The notes beneath the pieces were generated by a model, which was not told the origin of the DNA, ran no database searches, and was given only the letters and a program-made list of their open reading frames with translations. The translations under genes and the position numbers were made by a program. A DNA stretch of 64,000 bases from Triglochin maritima (Eukaryota; Streptophyta; Magnoliopsida; Alismatales; Juncaginaceae), in NCBI GenBank assembly GCA_963682175.1, contig OY821775.1:9954501-10018500 (forward strand). The letters run 5' to 3'. How positions within the stretch are numbered: the stretch's first letter is position 1; each line of letters starts with the position of its first letter. Below, one piece after another: positions 47,091 to 60,196 of the stretch.

Positions 47091-48094
47091 ATGCCTCCTA
47101 GACGGGGGAAGGTTGTTGCCCGTACTCGCGGTGAGAGTGAGACCGCGAGGGATGAGGCTTGGGAGGATGAGCGTCAGACGTTGTTCGATACGGTCGGACG
47201 TCTGACAGAGATGCTACAGCAGCAGACAGTACAGACTGGACAGACGGGGACTGGCGCTATGCATGACCGGTTTATGTGCCAGCATCCGCCTACCTTTCTG
47301 GGGCAGTATGACGCAGAGGCTGCGGAGGAGTGGATCTTCACGATGCAGAAGATCTTCAGTGCTATTGGTTGTCCTCCAGAGGCGAGAGTAGGCCTGGCTA
47401 CCTATGTTTTGGGTTGTGCTGCGTCCAACTGTGGAGGTCCACATCTGCAGTGGTGTTTGTGGATCGAGATGATATAGCCTGGGAGGAGTTCGTTGGCGAG
47501 TTCAACGAGCAGTATTTTCCGCAGCATGTCCAGGATGCGAAAAGGGAGGAGTTTCTGAGTCTTCAGCAGGGAGACATGACCCTGGCGGGCTATATCGGGA
47601 AGTTAAACGCCCTTGAGCGTTACTGTCCCGAGATGTACATCACACAGGAGCAGAGAGCTGGGAAGTTAGTCTGAGGGCTCCGGAAGCAGTTGAGGACGAA
47701 GGTACTGACACATATGCCGCGCACATTAGCCGATGCAGTGAAGAGTGCTACTGTTCTCGATCGTGATTACAGAGAGAACTACCAGGATGAGAGGAGGCCA
47801 TCGAGTAGGTTCTCTGGGCGGCCGGGAGGTCAGACTGGAGGGAACCCGGGCAAGAGGACCCGATTCGAGGGAGCAGGAGTTGCGGTACCACGACCTGAGC
47901 CTTGTGGTACTTGTGGGAGGTTTCACTCCGGGCCGTGCTTCACCCCCGGAGCATGTCATGGTTGTGGTCAGCTGGGTCACTTTATTAGGAGTTGTCCGAG
48001 CCGAGGAGCTGAACCGAGCAGACCACCGGGGTTACCAGCACCCGGCAGAGGTGGAGGCGGAGGTAGACCACCTTTTAGACCACAGCAGGGATAG
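47091..48094 (+). pseudogene. Gypsy gag, frameshifted
   Basis: Starts MPPRRGKVVARTRGE. The gag core (FLGQYDAEAAEEWIFTMQKIF) shifts frame near 47430, continues as IAWEEFVGEFNEQYFPQHVQDAKREEFLSL read in another frame, meets a TGA at 47672-47674 and resumes to a CCHC zinc knuckle (CHGCGQLGHFIRSC, near 47955). It would form the retroelement particle if intact. Confidence 0.85.
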
Positions 48095-51040
48095 CGCACT
48101 GGCAGGGTTTACACCATCCAGGCAGAGGAGGCTCGTGATGGAGGCGCTGTTGTGGAAGGTACACTTCTTGTCGCTGGTTCAGTAGCTAGGGTGCTCTTTG
48201 ATTGTGGCGCGACACACTCGTTCATCTCAGAGCGATTTGCGGGAGTGTTGGGCTGTACCCTTGCGATGTTGACTGCCACTTTGGAGGTCAGCACACCCCT
48301 GGGTTTGGTGGGCACTGTGGGGAGATTTGTCCCCGGCGCCACGGTTGTTTCGGGAGATCAGGAGTTTCCGGCAGACCTGGTCTTGCTACCGATGGAGGAC
48401 TTTGATGTCATACTTGGGATGGATTGGCTGTCCCAATATGATGTTCGAGTCTTGTGCCGTGAGAAGAAGATTTTGATCCCGAGAAGGGTTTGCCTGATAT
48501 TCTGATTAGAGGGGTCAGAAGCAGAGGGGGGCGCATTATTGTATCTGCTGTGAGAGCTCAGAGACTGTTACAGCAGGGATGTGCAGCATTTCTGGCGACA
48601 CTTGTAGTTGCGGAGGCAGAGTCTCAGAGGCTAGATGACATTGAGATGGTGCAGGAGTTCGCTGATGTTTTTCCAGGGGAGATTCCAGGTTTACCACCAC
48701 ACCGGGAGTTGGAGTTCGGCATTGAGTTGGTAGCTGGCACTACACCACAGTCGAAGGCTCCATACCGGATGGCACCTGCTGAGTTGACAGAGTTGAAGAA
48801 GCAGTTGCAGGAGTTGATGGATTCTGGATTTATCAGGCCGAGCGTCTCGCATTGGGGTGCACCAGTTTTGTTTGTGAAGAAGAAGGACGGATCCTTGAGG
48901 ATGTGCATAGATTACAGGATGTTGAACCAGGTGACGGTGAAGAATAGGTATCCCTTACCTAGGATCGAGGACCTCTTTGACCAGCTGCAGTCAGCGAAGG
49001 TTTTCTCGAAATTTGACCTGCGTTCAGGATATCACCAATTGAGGATTCGAGATGAGAACATCCAGAAGACAGCCTTCAGGACGAGATATGGACACTATGA
49101 GTTCTTGGTGATGCCATTTGGATTGACGAATGCTCCAGCAGCGTTCATGGATCTGATGCACCGGACATTCAGGCAGTATATTGATATATTTGTGATTGTC
49201 TTCGTGGATGACATTTTGATCTATTCGCCAGATGTGGAGCAGCACAGAGTGCATCTGAGGATTGTACTCAGCATATTGAGGGCTCAGCAGTTATATGCTA
49301 AGTTCTCAAAGTGCGAGTTTTGGTTGGACAGAGTGGCATTTCTCGGACACATTGTATCGGCAGAGGGGATATCAGTGGATCCGGCGAAGGTAGAGGCAGT
49401 GACACAGTGGAGGACCCCTACGAGTGTGACGGAGATTAGGAGCTTTGTTGGACTGGCGGGTTATTACCGTCGCTTCATCAAAGACTTCTCGAGATTGGCA
49501 GCACCACTGACGGCTCTGACGCAGAAGGGAGTCATCTTTGTATGGTCGCAGAAGTGCGAGGACAGCTTTCAGGAGCTGAAGAGACTGTTGACCACAACAC
49601 CATTTTTGTCGTTGCCGAGTGGCACGGGTGGATTCGTGATTTATAGTGACGCTTCAGGTGTTGGCTTAGGATGTGTACTTATGCAGCACGGGAGGGTGAT
49701 CGCGTACGCATCCAGACAGCTGAAGGTCCATGAGAGGAATAACCCGACACATGATTTGGAGTTAGCAGCAGTGGTTCACGCACTGAAGACCTGGAGACAC
49801 TACCTTTATGGCGAGCAGTTCGAGGTGTTTACAGATCATCAGAGTCTGAAGTACCTGTTCTCGCAGAAGGAGCTGAACATGAGGCAGCGCAGATGGCTTG
49901 AGTTCATTAAGGACTATGACTTCACTATATCTTACCATCCGGGGAAGGCGAACACAGTTGTAGACGCTTTGAGCCGGAAGGTGGAGGTATCAGTAGCAGG
50001 CCTATGCATTCAGGAGTGACGACTGCTGGAGTCTTTAGCAGAGTGGAGACCATTTGCAGATAGCTCTGAGGGTGCAGTGATTGCAGGATTGAGAGTAGAG
50101 TCTTAGACAGTAACAGCAGTGATTCATGCTCAGACTACAAATGAGGAGTTGAGCAGTTTGTTACAGTTAGCTGCTAGAGATGGGTCAGACTTCAGAGTTG
50201 GAGTGGATGGAGGTCTGAGATTCAGAGATCGTATCTGGGTGCCGAAGAAAGAGGACCTGAGACATAATATCATGGAGGAGGCACACAGATCGAGATACTC
50301 CATTCATCCAGGGAGCACCAAGATGTACAAAGATCTGCAGCGGAACTTCTGGTGGCGAGGTATGAAGAAGGACGTTGCAGACTTCGTGTCGAGGTGTTTG
50401 GTCTGTCAGCAGGTGAAGATCGAGCACCAGAGACCAGCAGGGCAGATGCGAAGGATTGAGTTGCCCGAGTGGAAGTGGGAGCACGTGACGATGGAATTTG
50501 TTACGGGGCTACCGAAGACACGGAGATTCCACGATGTGATTTGGGTTATAGTCGATCGACTGACCAAGTCGGCGCATTTCTTAGCTATTAAGACCACTCT
50601 TGCTCTGGAGGGTCTAGCTAAGTTATATATTGATGAGATTGTCAGACTTCATGGCGTACCAGTCAGTATCATTTCAGACAGAGATCCCAGATTCACTTCG
50701 AGATTTTGGGAGAGTCCACACAGAGCACTGACCAGTCAGAGCGGACGATACAGACATTGGAGGACATGCTGAGAGCGTGTACACTGGACTGGGCCGGGCA
50801 TTGGGATGAGCACTTGCCGTTAATAGAGTTCGCCTACAACAACAGCTACCACTCGAGTATTGGGATGGCACCATATGAGGCATTATACGGGAGGCCGTGT
50901 AGATCTCCGGTATGCTGGAGTGATGTGGGCGAGAGACAGTTAGTTGGACCTGACATTATACAGTTATATTCAGAGAAGGTTGACGTGATTCGGACATTAG
51001 TTGGACCTGACATTATACAGTTTAAAAACACTTATTGAAA
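48095..51040 (+). pseudogene. Gypsy protease, reverse transcriptase, RNase H and integrase, broken and 3'-truncated
   Basis: Protease: FDCGATHSFIS and VILGMDWLSQYDV, shifted in frame near 48495. Reverse transcriptase to RNase H is open from 48490 to 50019 ([41 protein letters not shown], later [12 protein letters not shown]). A TAG lies at 50104-50106. Integrase has the HHCC finger ([11 protein letters not shown]...CLVCQQVK) and the core, where the first catalytic Asp appears as Glu (TMEFVTG). A deletion near 50715-50740 removes part of the core before [12 protein letters not shown]. The frame then runs into a duplicated TTGGACCTGACATTATACAG (50944 and 51001) and unrelated filler. Confidence 0.85.
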
Positions 51041-51122
51041 TAAATATTTACATGAATCTATATCAAAAGCAGATAATTTAAGTCTATTTTGAAAACCCTT
51101 GTATGAGATCATATACGCATTA
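51041..51122. other. AT-rich filler at the deletion junction of the gypsy element
   Basis: About 80-100 bp of AT-rich DNA replaces the integrase C-terminus, chromodomain and polypurine tract before the 3' LTR. It does not resemble gypsy sequence. Confidence 0.6.
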
Positions 51123-53068
51123 TGTAATAACCTAATCTAAAACACCTTAATTAACTAAACCTAAACCTAATTAACACTAAGCTAATCTTGGAACAGTGAA
51201 GCATGAGGTGTTGGAATGTGAGAGGAGAGAGAATTGGTGGGTTTTGATTGGTTGAGGTGTAGGTTGGTTTGCCTATTTAAGGAGAAGTTGTGGAGGAGTT
51301 TAGGGTTGGCATTTTTTCTTCACCTAAACCCTATCCAGAGCGTGAGAGGAGTGAATTCGGAGAAGAAGAAGAAGGAGAAGAAGAGAAGGAGAGGAAGTGA
51401 AGGAGGAGAGTTGGGTTAGGCTTGCTGAAGCTTGGGAGGCTTCCACAACCGTCGAAAAGGTATGCCAAATCTTCATTATAACTCACATAAGCCTTGTGAG
51501 TGTTGGGGATCGACGTTGGTTTCGAATTCCCCGTCGGATTGCAACCAATTCAGAGGTTGAAGACGACGATCGGTCGACCGGTGCCTGTGGGCAGTCGACC
51601 GATCCTATTATTATATTGATGTTTACCCGCGAACGGTCGAACGATGTCTTAGGACGGTCGACCGTTATGCCTGATTTGTGCGGGAAAAGGGTTGATGCTG
51701 TTATCGGTCGAACGAGACCACTTAGCCGGTCGACCGAATAACAATGAGAATGGGTCGGTTGGGGATTTTGACTTATTAAACGGTCGAACGTCCTTAACCT
51801 TGTTCGACCGATCTATTCGATGCTAAGTCGGTTGGGAGCTTTGACCATCAAAACGGTCGACCGCTCTTCAACTTTCGGTCGACCGACTGAGCATTTTAAT
51901 TAAGCAGTAGAGTGTCTGTGATGTTTCGGTCGAACTGTATAGCAGTTCCGGTCGACCGAATGTCACTTGGGCAAGATACTGAGATTTCCTGTTATCGGTT
52001 GAACGACCCCTTGGTTCGACCGATCGGATATATATATTGTATAAAATTGTATAGCGTAGACCATCCAAACGGTCGACCGCTAGATGACTTTTGTTTGACC
52101 AATTGGTCGATAATTCGGTTGGCGTGGTTCGACCGGTTGACTTGTTTGTACAGTACTGGGTACTGTGTGGGGGATCGGTCGACCGGTGTGCTTTTAGCGG
52201 TCGACCGATCTGCCGCAGGTTGGTGGATTTATCCACACGCGATCCGTTGAGTATAGGTCGACTACCGGCTCCGAGACGACGGTTGATTACCGATTTTGAG
52301 AGCGACGGATTTCACCTTCGACGAAGGCGTATTATTGTATTACTGTTGCCTCTCTTACCGAGCGGGGTGTGAGGGATGTGTGCCGTAAACCTTGGGCTGT
52401 TTGCGATGGTTTAGCGGTAGGCCGAGGATGTTCCGGCAGGGTGCGCGTCTGGCGGCTCTTGAGGGAGCAGCGGCTGTCGTCTGACCCGAGTTGTGTATTC
52501 GGCGGGCTGACTCGCTCCTGGGGTGGCGGCGTGTACCGGGGGTTCCTTCCTGCACTTTTGGGGAGCAGTGGTGTCGACTGACCCTTGTGAGGCAGCGGTG
52601 GACTGACTTGACCCTAGTGGCAGGAGTGGTTCAGTGCCGCGGAGGCGGTGAGGGCATTATTGTGGGCCCGAGATGGATGATCATGTGCATAGCATTGCAT
52701 TGTCTTTAATTCCTTTTTATATTTTAGAAGGTTTGGTATACGGGGTTCCTTCAGGGAACTCAGGCATGTTTGTTTGTTTTCCTTTCAGGTAGCGAGTAGC
52801 ATTTGAGTCAGGTGGTGACCGAGGAGAGTGCCCCCGGGATCAGATCCTGTTCTCTTTTATATCTTCTTTTGTTTGAGGTAGTGATTACATGTATATTCAC
52901 TTTTGTTGTAATCACAGTTGACTCATTTGTTTAGTTTGACTTCCACGTGGATCTACATCTTATATATTTTATATATATGTTGGTTTGTTTTCCCGTGACG
53001 TGCCCTGTGTTGACCGTTGACGGTCTTTATTATTGTTTAAATTTTTCGCTGTTTTCGGGTACGTTACA
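51123..53068 (+). repeat. 3' LTR of the Tekay-like gypsy element
   Basis: 1946 bp, very similar to the 5' LTR, with scattered substitutions (for example GTGCATGTGG against GTGCCTGTGG) and small indels. The palindrome pairs are kept. Confidence 0.95.
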
Positions 53069-53073
53069 GCTTG

Positions 53074-54172
53074 AGTTTCCGCTCAAGAATTTTGTTCTAC
53101 TAACTTATAATGACCCCCCAATGATTTCAATTTCCTTGGATTTTTTATTTCTTTAAATTTCAACACTCCTAGATCGTCCTTTCGAATTTTGACCTCGATA
53201 ACCTAAATTTCCAACTGCACCCTTGCATATAAACTACCAATTGGTTTGGAAGTCCATATGCTAGAAGGTAAGAACATTCACATACTATGTACCTAATTTG
53301 TTGAGACACGCTCCTTGGCTTACCTATTAATTCTAAGGCAAGAGATCCTACATGGAAGAGTATGTGTTAGTTTTATTATTTGCAACTCTTAAACCATGAA
53401 CATAGTATATTCACGTTCATTTAAATTCTCTTTATGATATTGTGATACTTCATCAATTTGTTTGCTCAATGTCCGGTTACCTAAGAATATCTAATTAGAA
53501 TATCTTGCTTAACATTTTTCTCCCGTTTTACTACTTCTAGAAGATAATTTGGTCTATGTAAACTTTCCAAGATACACGTCTTCCAATTGATACTTCATAG
53601 GTTTCTTCGCATGCTTCCTTCTTTGGCTTCTTCCTCTCTTTCCCATAACAATACTTATCAAAAGACTTGAAACTGAGATCATTGTTTAGGATTTTGTCTT
53701 TTGGTGTTTACATCTTGATTTGTCACGTAACTTTTCCTAGACTCTAGGTCTCCTAACGTGCACTTGACCACCATCCATGTGCTCTCGTCTTCATAACCAC
53801 AACAAAAATCATAACCGTTGGGGTTAGGGTTAGGTTTAGGGTTGTGTTTCTTTATTTATGTATCTGGAAGTGTGAAAGTGAGAATTACTTCGAGTGTATT
53901 TTAGTGCGAAGCATGCATGGATTTTTGTTAAATTCTGGTAGCATTGTTGGTTGCAGTGCTACGTTTGCATTTCACGTGCATCTGCTTCCTGCATAAAGCC
54001 AATGCGTCAATGCGGTGACTAAAATTTTCGAATAAGTATACTAAGATAAATGTATAAAATTTTGATTTTTAAAGGTAGAAATAATAATTTGCAGCAATTT
54101 ACAACTAATATAGATGTATTAAAATTCTGAGTTGGTGTTAGGTTTTGTCAGTATATTTATAGGTTAATATTT
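53074..54172. other. Intergenic; short telomere-like run at 53820-53844
   Basis: No gene. GGGGTTAGGGTTAGGTTTAG near 53820 resembles plant telomere repeats (TTTAGGG) but has only about three units. Nothing else is recognised. Confidence 0.5.
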
Positions 54173-54699
54173 GGGTTAATTACAATTTACTTATTGAATT
54201 ATGCATTGATATCACTTTGCACTCCTGAACCTTCTAAGTTGATAGTTACTCCCCTTGAATTTTTGTTTTGTAACACTTTACCTTTTGAACTTAAAAATCC
54301 ATTATTTAAACACATATTAGTCATTTTTTGTATTTTGTTTCGTTGTATCCTTAATACACTCATAAAATTATATTTACGTGAAAGTTTGGATCGAAGTGGA
54401 GGTCGAATTTGACCAAATTTCGATCCTATTTGACCCAAATTCAGTACAAATTTGACCCAAATTTCAACCATATCGATCTCCGTTTCGATCCGAACTTTCA
54501 TGTAAATATAGGTTTAGGAGTGTATTAGGGATCTAACGGAAAAAGTTGAAAAAATGTCAATGTGTGTAAAAATAATTGATTTTTAAAATTCAGGGGGCAA
54601 AGTGACACAAAATGGGGGAAGATAATTGTTTACTTTAAAAGTTCAGTGGTGCAAAGTGATACGAAGACATAGTTCAGGGAGACAAACTGTAATTAACCC
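54173..54699. mobile_element. Small inverted-repeat element (MITE-like)
   Basis: 527 bp with ends GGGTTAATTACAATTT and, read inward from the right, GGGTTAATTACAGTTT. Similarity between the ends extends to TATCACTTTGCAC. No convincing target duplication was found. Related but truncated sequence is at about 9350-9480. Confidence 0.65.
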
Positions 54700-55278
54700 A
54701 AAGTTTTAAGGGTTTTTGCCCTTAGTTACCCTCCATACATCCTGATTTTGCTAAAACCTTAAACGTTTTCATATTTACTTAGATACCCTTTTTGCGTCTG
54801 TCATACTAAAATACATTCCATATATTTTTGATTTTACGTTTTTACTCTTCCAATAACAGTGGAACCAAATTCTGTCATATTTTTGCGACAATTTTAGGAA
54901 AATTACTAACATAAACTATTTATCCAATTGACTGGCTAGATGTCCAAAATATGTCGTTTAAAACATATTGAAATACAAAGTACTAACATAAATGTTTTAT
55001 TTTGGAGATTCATTTGTAGACCGTGACCTATGGTTAAGATTGTTAATCAAGACTTATTGATCACACATAAAACAATTAAATCATCCATACCATGCATGAC
55101 ATGATTGGGCTGGTGTGAGGCCCACTAAGTACGTACCTACTATGGTCTGGTGATGAGATGCACGTTCAAAGATGGTTTTGTCTTAATTATAACTATCCAT
55201 ATATAAACAAAGATGGATTTGTCTTCAGCAAGATATCATGGAACGTAACAGATGACCTACGGGACTAAAGCTGGCATG
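54700..55278. other. Intergenic, nothing recognised
   Basis: AT-rich with no supported coding or RNA feature. Confidence 0.4.
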
Positions 55279-55286
55279 GGTTTAAC

Positions 55287-55983
55287 TATGGGTGTCAATG
55301 GATGTTCGAAATTCGGAAATTCGTTCGCGTCCGGTTCGAAAAATATTCGGTCCGAACATATCTGATCCGAATAATATTCGATTCGTGTAATATTCGGGAC
55401 ATGCGAATGCGAATATGGATATTGATACATCCGATCCGAATAACATCCGATCCGAGATTGAATATTTGTATTATAAGATCCATATCCATATTTGTATCAT
55501 ATACGTATGCAATACATTATTATACCTAGAAGTATTTATATTTCAACCTTGTGTGATTATATTTTGAATGTATAATTATTAAATTTACTTATTCAAATAA
55601 AAATACATCTACTAATCACATTTATTCAAGCATTGAATATCATTATCCTTTCTAGAATATGGAGTTAGAAATTAAGATAAAGTAAATTAATATTTGAAAC
55701 CAAATAAAGTTATAAATCTGACTATTTATAAGAATTTGTCTAAGTGAAAATGAAAAATGTTATAATGTGGAGAATTATGTTTACGGATGCGGATATTATC
55801 CGTATCCGATCTGAATCCGTCAAATATCTGAACGGATATAGACTTTTCATATCCGCAAACAATCCGTATCCGAATCTGAATCCGTAAATTTCATGCGAAT
55901 GAGAATACAAATGTAATCTATATCCGATCCGTAATATATATGTAATCTATATCCGATCCGTATCCGATCCGTTGACACCCTTA
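55287..55983. mobile_element. hAT-like non-autonomous element
   Basis: 697 bp with an exact 8-bp duplication GGTTTAAC (55279-55286 and 55984-55991), the size used by hAT elements. Ends are TATGGGTGTCAATGGAT and, read inward from the right, TAAGGGTGTCAACGGAT. The subterminal parts are rich in ATCCGATCCG / ATTCGGTCCG motifs on both sides. No transposase is encoded. Confidence 0.85.
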
Positions 55984-56219
55984 GGTTTAACCTTTACTAA
56001 TATAACTAAGTCAATAATATAATCAAAATGTGTACGATGCAGGCAATACGCACAGCAAATTAGCAGTAACAGAAGTCTTTAGTTACTGTGACGTGGATAT
56101 ATGTAATAGATTACAAACAGTTCATCCGAGTTTATTAAAACAAGAACAGTGCATCCAAGTTGTTCAAGGGCAAGGGGCTGATATATATTTATATCTCAAA
56201 TACAAATTGGGGTAAATGG

Positions 56220-57165
56220 TGTTGAGATCTAACAATGCACTAACACGATACAGATTAAACGCATCACGTAATATCGATTATTGACTTACGGAAATAAACT
56301 TCAGACGTTCTCCCAAACTCAATGCAACAAGAACAAAAATAAGATAAAAATAAACAAGCAAACAAAAAACGCACACCTAAAAAAACCACGACACACGCAA
56401 TTTACAAGGTTCGGCAACATGCCTACGTCCTTAGGGTCTCCTGCGGGTTTCCTTTCCTTCTTCCGCTTCTCCAACTAGAGAAACAACCGAGATTACAAGT
56501 ATATGGAGGCAATGTGTCCTCCAAAGCACTCTAGATCTTTCTCTAGCCTAATCTCTCAACTCACAATGAAGGAAATATTACACTTGTACATTGTTATGAA
56601 ACCAATAGCAAACAAATCCTTTTATAGACTCAAAAACCGAGCTACAATTAAGCAAAACTGTGCTGAAAAATTGTGGGCAACGGTCGACCGTCCTTGACTA
56701 AACAGGAACACATCATGTTGCGATTCGGTTACCCGAATCCTTCCCGGTTGACCGTTGGAACGCCACTTCATGCAGTTCGGTTTACCGCGAGAAAGCTTCT
56801 CCCATGAACTAACTAATTCTCCAACAACCTCACGGTCGACCGAGCACCCCTCGATGGACCGTTCCAATTTTGACACTCTCTTGTGATTCTCGGAACACCA
56901 AAAATGCCTCCAACGGTTTACCAAATCCGTTGTTCCAAAACGTCTGTTGTCTTGTGACGGTAGACCGAATTCCATTCGGTCGTCTGATCCTAGCTGCACC
57001 CGAAGTGCCTGAAATCCTTGGTTTAGGGGACCGAATCCAATTCGGTCGTCTGAACCCTGCATCACCAAAAGTGCCTGGAGTTTTGGATCGGTAGATCGGA
57101 TCCCATCCGGTCGACCGTTTCTTCCTGGTTTTGTTTCCTTAACAAATATAAACCAATATTCAACA
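56220..57165 (-). repeat. LTR of the truncated copia element
   Basis: 946 bp, TGTTGAGATC to TATTCAACA. It shares the CACGACACAC, GCCTACGTCCTTAGG and CTCTAGATC blocks with the 37025 LTR and the 15162 solo LTR. Confidence 0.85.
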
Positions 57166-57269
57166 ATCTCCACCATGATTTAGATTTGTTACCTGAGTTT
57201 TCTTCTAACCTGCATCCTTGGGTCCTTCATGAGGCACCGTTTGGCGCTACCCCCTGAACGCCCTCCTTC

Positions 57270-60196
57270 TCAGTTTCTGAGGACATTAAGAAGCTTCGAG
57301 CACAACTCGAACTTCTCCCGACTGACCACCTTGGTCATCATATCTGCAAGATTCTCGCTTGTGTAGATTTTCTGGAGAACAACCTGCCCTTCCTCGATCC
57401 ATTCCCGGATCTTATGGTACCTTACTTCAATATGTTTGGTCCTTGAATGGAACGTCTAATCCTTGGCTAGATAAATTGCATTTTGGCTATCACAATGCAA
57501 TTTGGTCACTTCTTGTTCCATCCCCCAAAGAGCTAACCAAACACTTCAACCATATAGCTTCTTTTCCGGCATCGACAGGTGCCATATACTCTGCTTCCAT
57601 CGTAGACAACACGGTAGTATGTTGGAGAACCGATCTCCAACTCACTAAACCTCCACCCAAAGTGAATATGTACCCTGTTGTGGACCTCCGTTTATCCAGA
57701 TCTCCAGCGTAATCTGAATCGACGTACCCGTCCACTGCCTTTGTGCTCCGTCTTTAGGGAACTTTAAGCTAACATCAATGGTTCCCTTCAGGTACTTTAA
57801 CATCCACTTCAACGCTTCCCAATGGCCTTTTCCTGTGTTAGCCATATAACGACTCACGAGGCTAACTGCGCGTGAAATGTCTGGCCTAGTGCAGATCATA
57901 TCATACATAACGGATCCGACTGCACTAGCATATGGAACTCTCTCCATATCTCTCCTTTCCTTTTCAGTAAAGGGGTTGCACTTCAACGAGAGCTTGAAGT
58001 GAGCGCTAATAGGTGTGGCCACCTGCTTGACGTTCTCGTGATTATACCTCTCGAGCATTTTCCGGATATAGCTCATTTGAGTGAGCAGAATTTCACATTT
58101 CTCGGTATCCTTGGAGATCTCCATACCGAGAATCTTCTTTGCACTTTCCGAGGTCTTTCATCTCAAACTCCTCGTGAAGCTTCAGTTTGAGATCATCTAT
58201 ATGCTTCATCTCCCTAGTCGCGATCAACATATCATTGACATACAAAAGCAAGAACACGTGTATACCGTCTCCAAGACTCCGCAAGTAAACACAACTATCA
58301 TAGTCACAACGTACAACACCATTATTAATCATAAATGAATCAAATATTTTTTACCACTGACTCGACGACTGCTTAAGTCCGTAGAGGGACTTCTTCAGCT
58401 TGCAAACTTGCCCTTTCTTGCCTCGTGCGATGAACTCATCCGGTTGCCTCATATAGATCGCTTCCTCTATGTGCTCATGAAGAAAAGTTGTCTTCACATC
58501 CATTTGCTCTAACTCCATGTTGTCCATAGCCACCATGGCCAACAACACTCAAATAGAGGTATGATTTACAACGGGTGAGAAGATCTTGTTGTAATTGACT
58601 CCTTCCTTATGTGCATATCATTTTGCACCATCCTTGCTTTATACTTTATCTGCTCTATGGGAGATGACCATTCATTCTTCCTGAAGATCCACTTGCACCA
58701 AATCGCGCGCTTTCCCTTGGGAAGCTCTGTTAACTCCCATGTTTGATTCTTATGAAGAGACTTCATCTCTTGGTCATGACCACCATCCACTTGTTTTTGT
58801 CCTCCTGCTCAATAGCTTCTTCGAATGTGCAATAGTCCCCACATTCAGTAACAAGTGCAAACACAATACTAGCATCATCGTGGTCATACCTTACCGGTGC
58901 CTTTGTGATCCTCCTTTGTCTTCCTTAAGCAATACTCTCTTGCTCAACTTCTTCCTCTACTCGTGAGTCAATTGTTTCCTACTGAACTTCTTGATTCGAT
59001 TCACCTCTTGAAGTCGTAACCTCAACTTCAATTTCGTCTCCTCGCATGAGATTCTCTTGCTGGTCTTTCTCCTCAAGGCACTTGAGCGAACTTGTCACAT
59101 CAAAGACCACATTACTCCGTAAGAGTACTTTCTTGCTCACCGGATCTCAAAGCTTATATCCTTTAACCATCCTATCGTAACCAAGGAATATGCATTCCTT
59201 TGATTTCGATTCCAGCTTCGACCGTTGAGTCTCATCGACCAACGCATAGGCTTTGCATCCAAATATCGTAAGCCTCGAATAATCAAATGGCTCACCCGTC
59301 CACACTTCCTGAGGTGACTTTAAATCAAGTGCCGGTGAAGGTGACACATTTACCAAGTAGCATGCAAGATCTACTGCTTCCGCCCAGAAATCTGTCGACA
59401 TATTTGCATGAAGCCTTATGCTCCTTGCCCGTTTGCATAAAGTTTTGTTCATCCTTCCAGCTACGTCGTTTTGTTTCGGACTCCGCGGTGTAGTGAAATG
59501 CCTCGTGACGCCTTCTTTCTCACAGAAGCTTGCGAACTCCTTTGAGGTGTACTCACCTCCTTTGTCTGTCCGTAACTACTTGACATATTTTCCTATACTT
59601 TTCTCTACTTAGGCCTTTCATGTTTTAAACTTATCAAAGATATCAAATTTATTTTTCAGAAAATAAACTCATACATTCCTTGAGAAGTCGTCTATGAACA
59701 TGACGAAATATTCGGCTCCACCTTTTGACCGAACCTGAGTCGGTCCCCAGATATCTGAATGCACATACTCCAGTATTTGTTTCATCTTGTGGATAACCGT
59801 CTTGAATCGAATCCTGTGTTGTTTACCGAAGACACAATACTTGCAAAAATCTAATTTGCAGCTCTTAACACCCTTCAGCAGTCCTTGTTTGTGTAGCTCA
59901 CACAAACCATTTTCCGACATATGATCAAGCCTCATATGCCAAGGTGCGGTGTTGTCTTCGTCGTATGCAACATTTGCTGCACCTTTTCCTTCTACTGCAT
60001 TCCCTAGCATCTAATACAAGTTGCCCACCTTGGTTCCCTTTATCACTGTCATCACCCCGTGAGTGACCTTAATATTTCCGTCCCCGCCGGACCATCTCCA
60101 CCCGAGAGTATCAAGCTCTCCTAGAGAAATCGGATTGTTCTTCAAATCTGGTACATGAAGCACACCCGTCAGCGTTCGAATGCAACCATCGAACAT
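57270..60196 (-). pseudogene. Copia integrase, reverse transcriptase and RNase H remnants
   Basis: On the minus strand: pre-integrase GELDTLGWRWSGGDGNIK, zinc-binding region MRLDHMSENGLCELHKQG, integrase start YVHSDIWGPTQVRSKGG, a TGA at 59671-59669 at the same codon as in the 37025 copy, MNKTLCKRARSIRLHANMS, reverse transcriptase WELTELPKGKRAIWCKWIF and LEQMDVKTTFLHEHIEEAIY, and RNase H ending at 57270. Many stops and frame changes make it nonfunctional. Confidence 0.85.

Larger units (their letters stand above)
45023..53068 (+). mobile_element. Tekay/Del-like Ty3/gypsy element, disabled, 3' interior deleted
   Basis: 8046 bp with LTRs 45023-46967 and 51123-53068 (TGTAATAACC to TACGTTACA) and the 5-bp duplication GCTTG (45018-45022 and 53069-53073). 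The primer site is tRNA-iMet. Domain order gag, protease, reverse transcriptase, RNase H, integrase is that of Ty3/gypsy; [19 protein letters not shown] and LYGRPCRSP suggest the Tekay/Del chromovirus group. The chromodomain region and polypurine tract are missing, so that deletion followed insertion. The LTRs differ at a few dozen positions by eye. Confidence 0.9.
56220..60196 (-). mobile_element. Truncated copia element related to the one at 37025
   Basis: The 3' LTR is at 56220-57165; the coding interior follows on the minus strand up to 60196, where the match stops inside the protease/pre-integrase region. Gag, protease and the 5' LTR are absent. The interior is closely similar to the 37025 element. 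The LTR is more diverged, with paired dyads about 19-20 bp apart recurring at about 65 bp (for example 56958/56977 and 57089/57108). Confidence 0.85.

Noticed and set aside
53820..53844. Interstitial telomere
   Set aside because: Only about three imperfect units; too short to call more than telomere-like.
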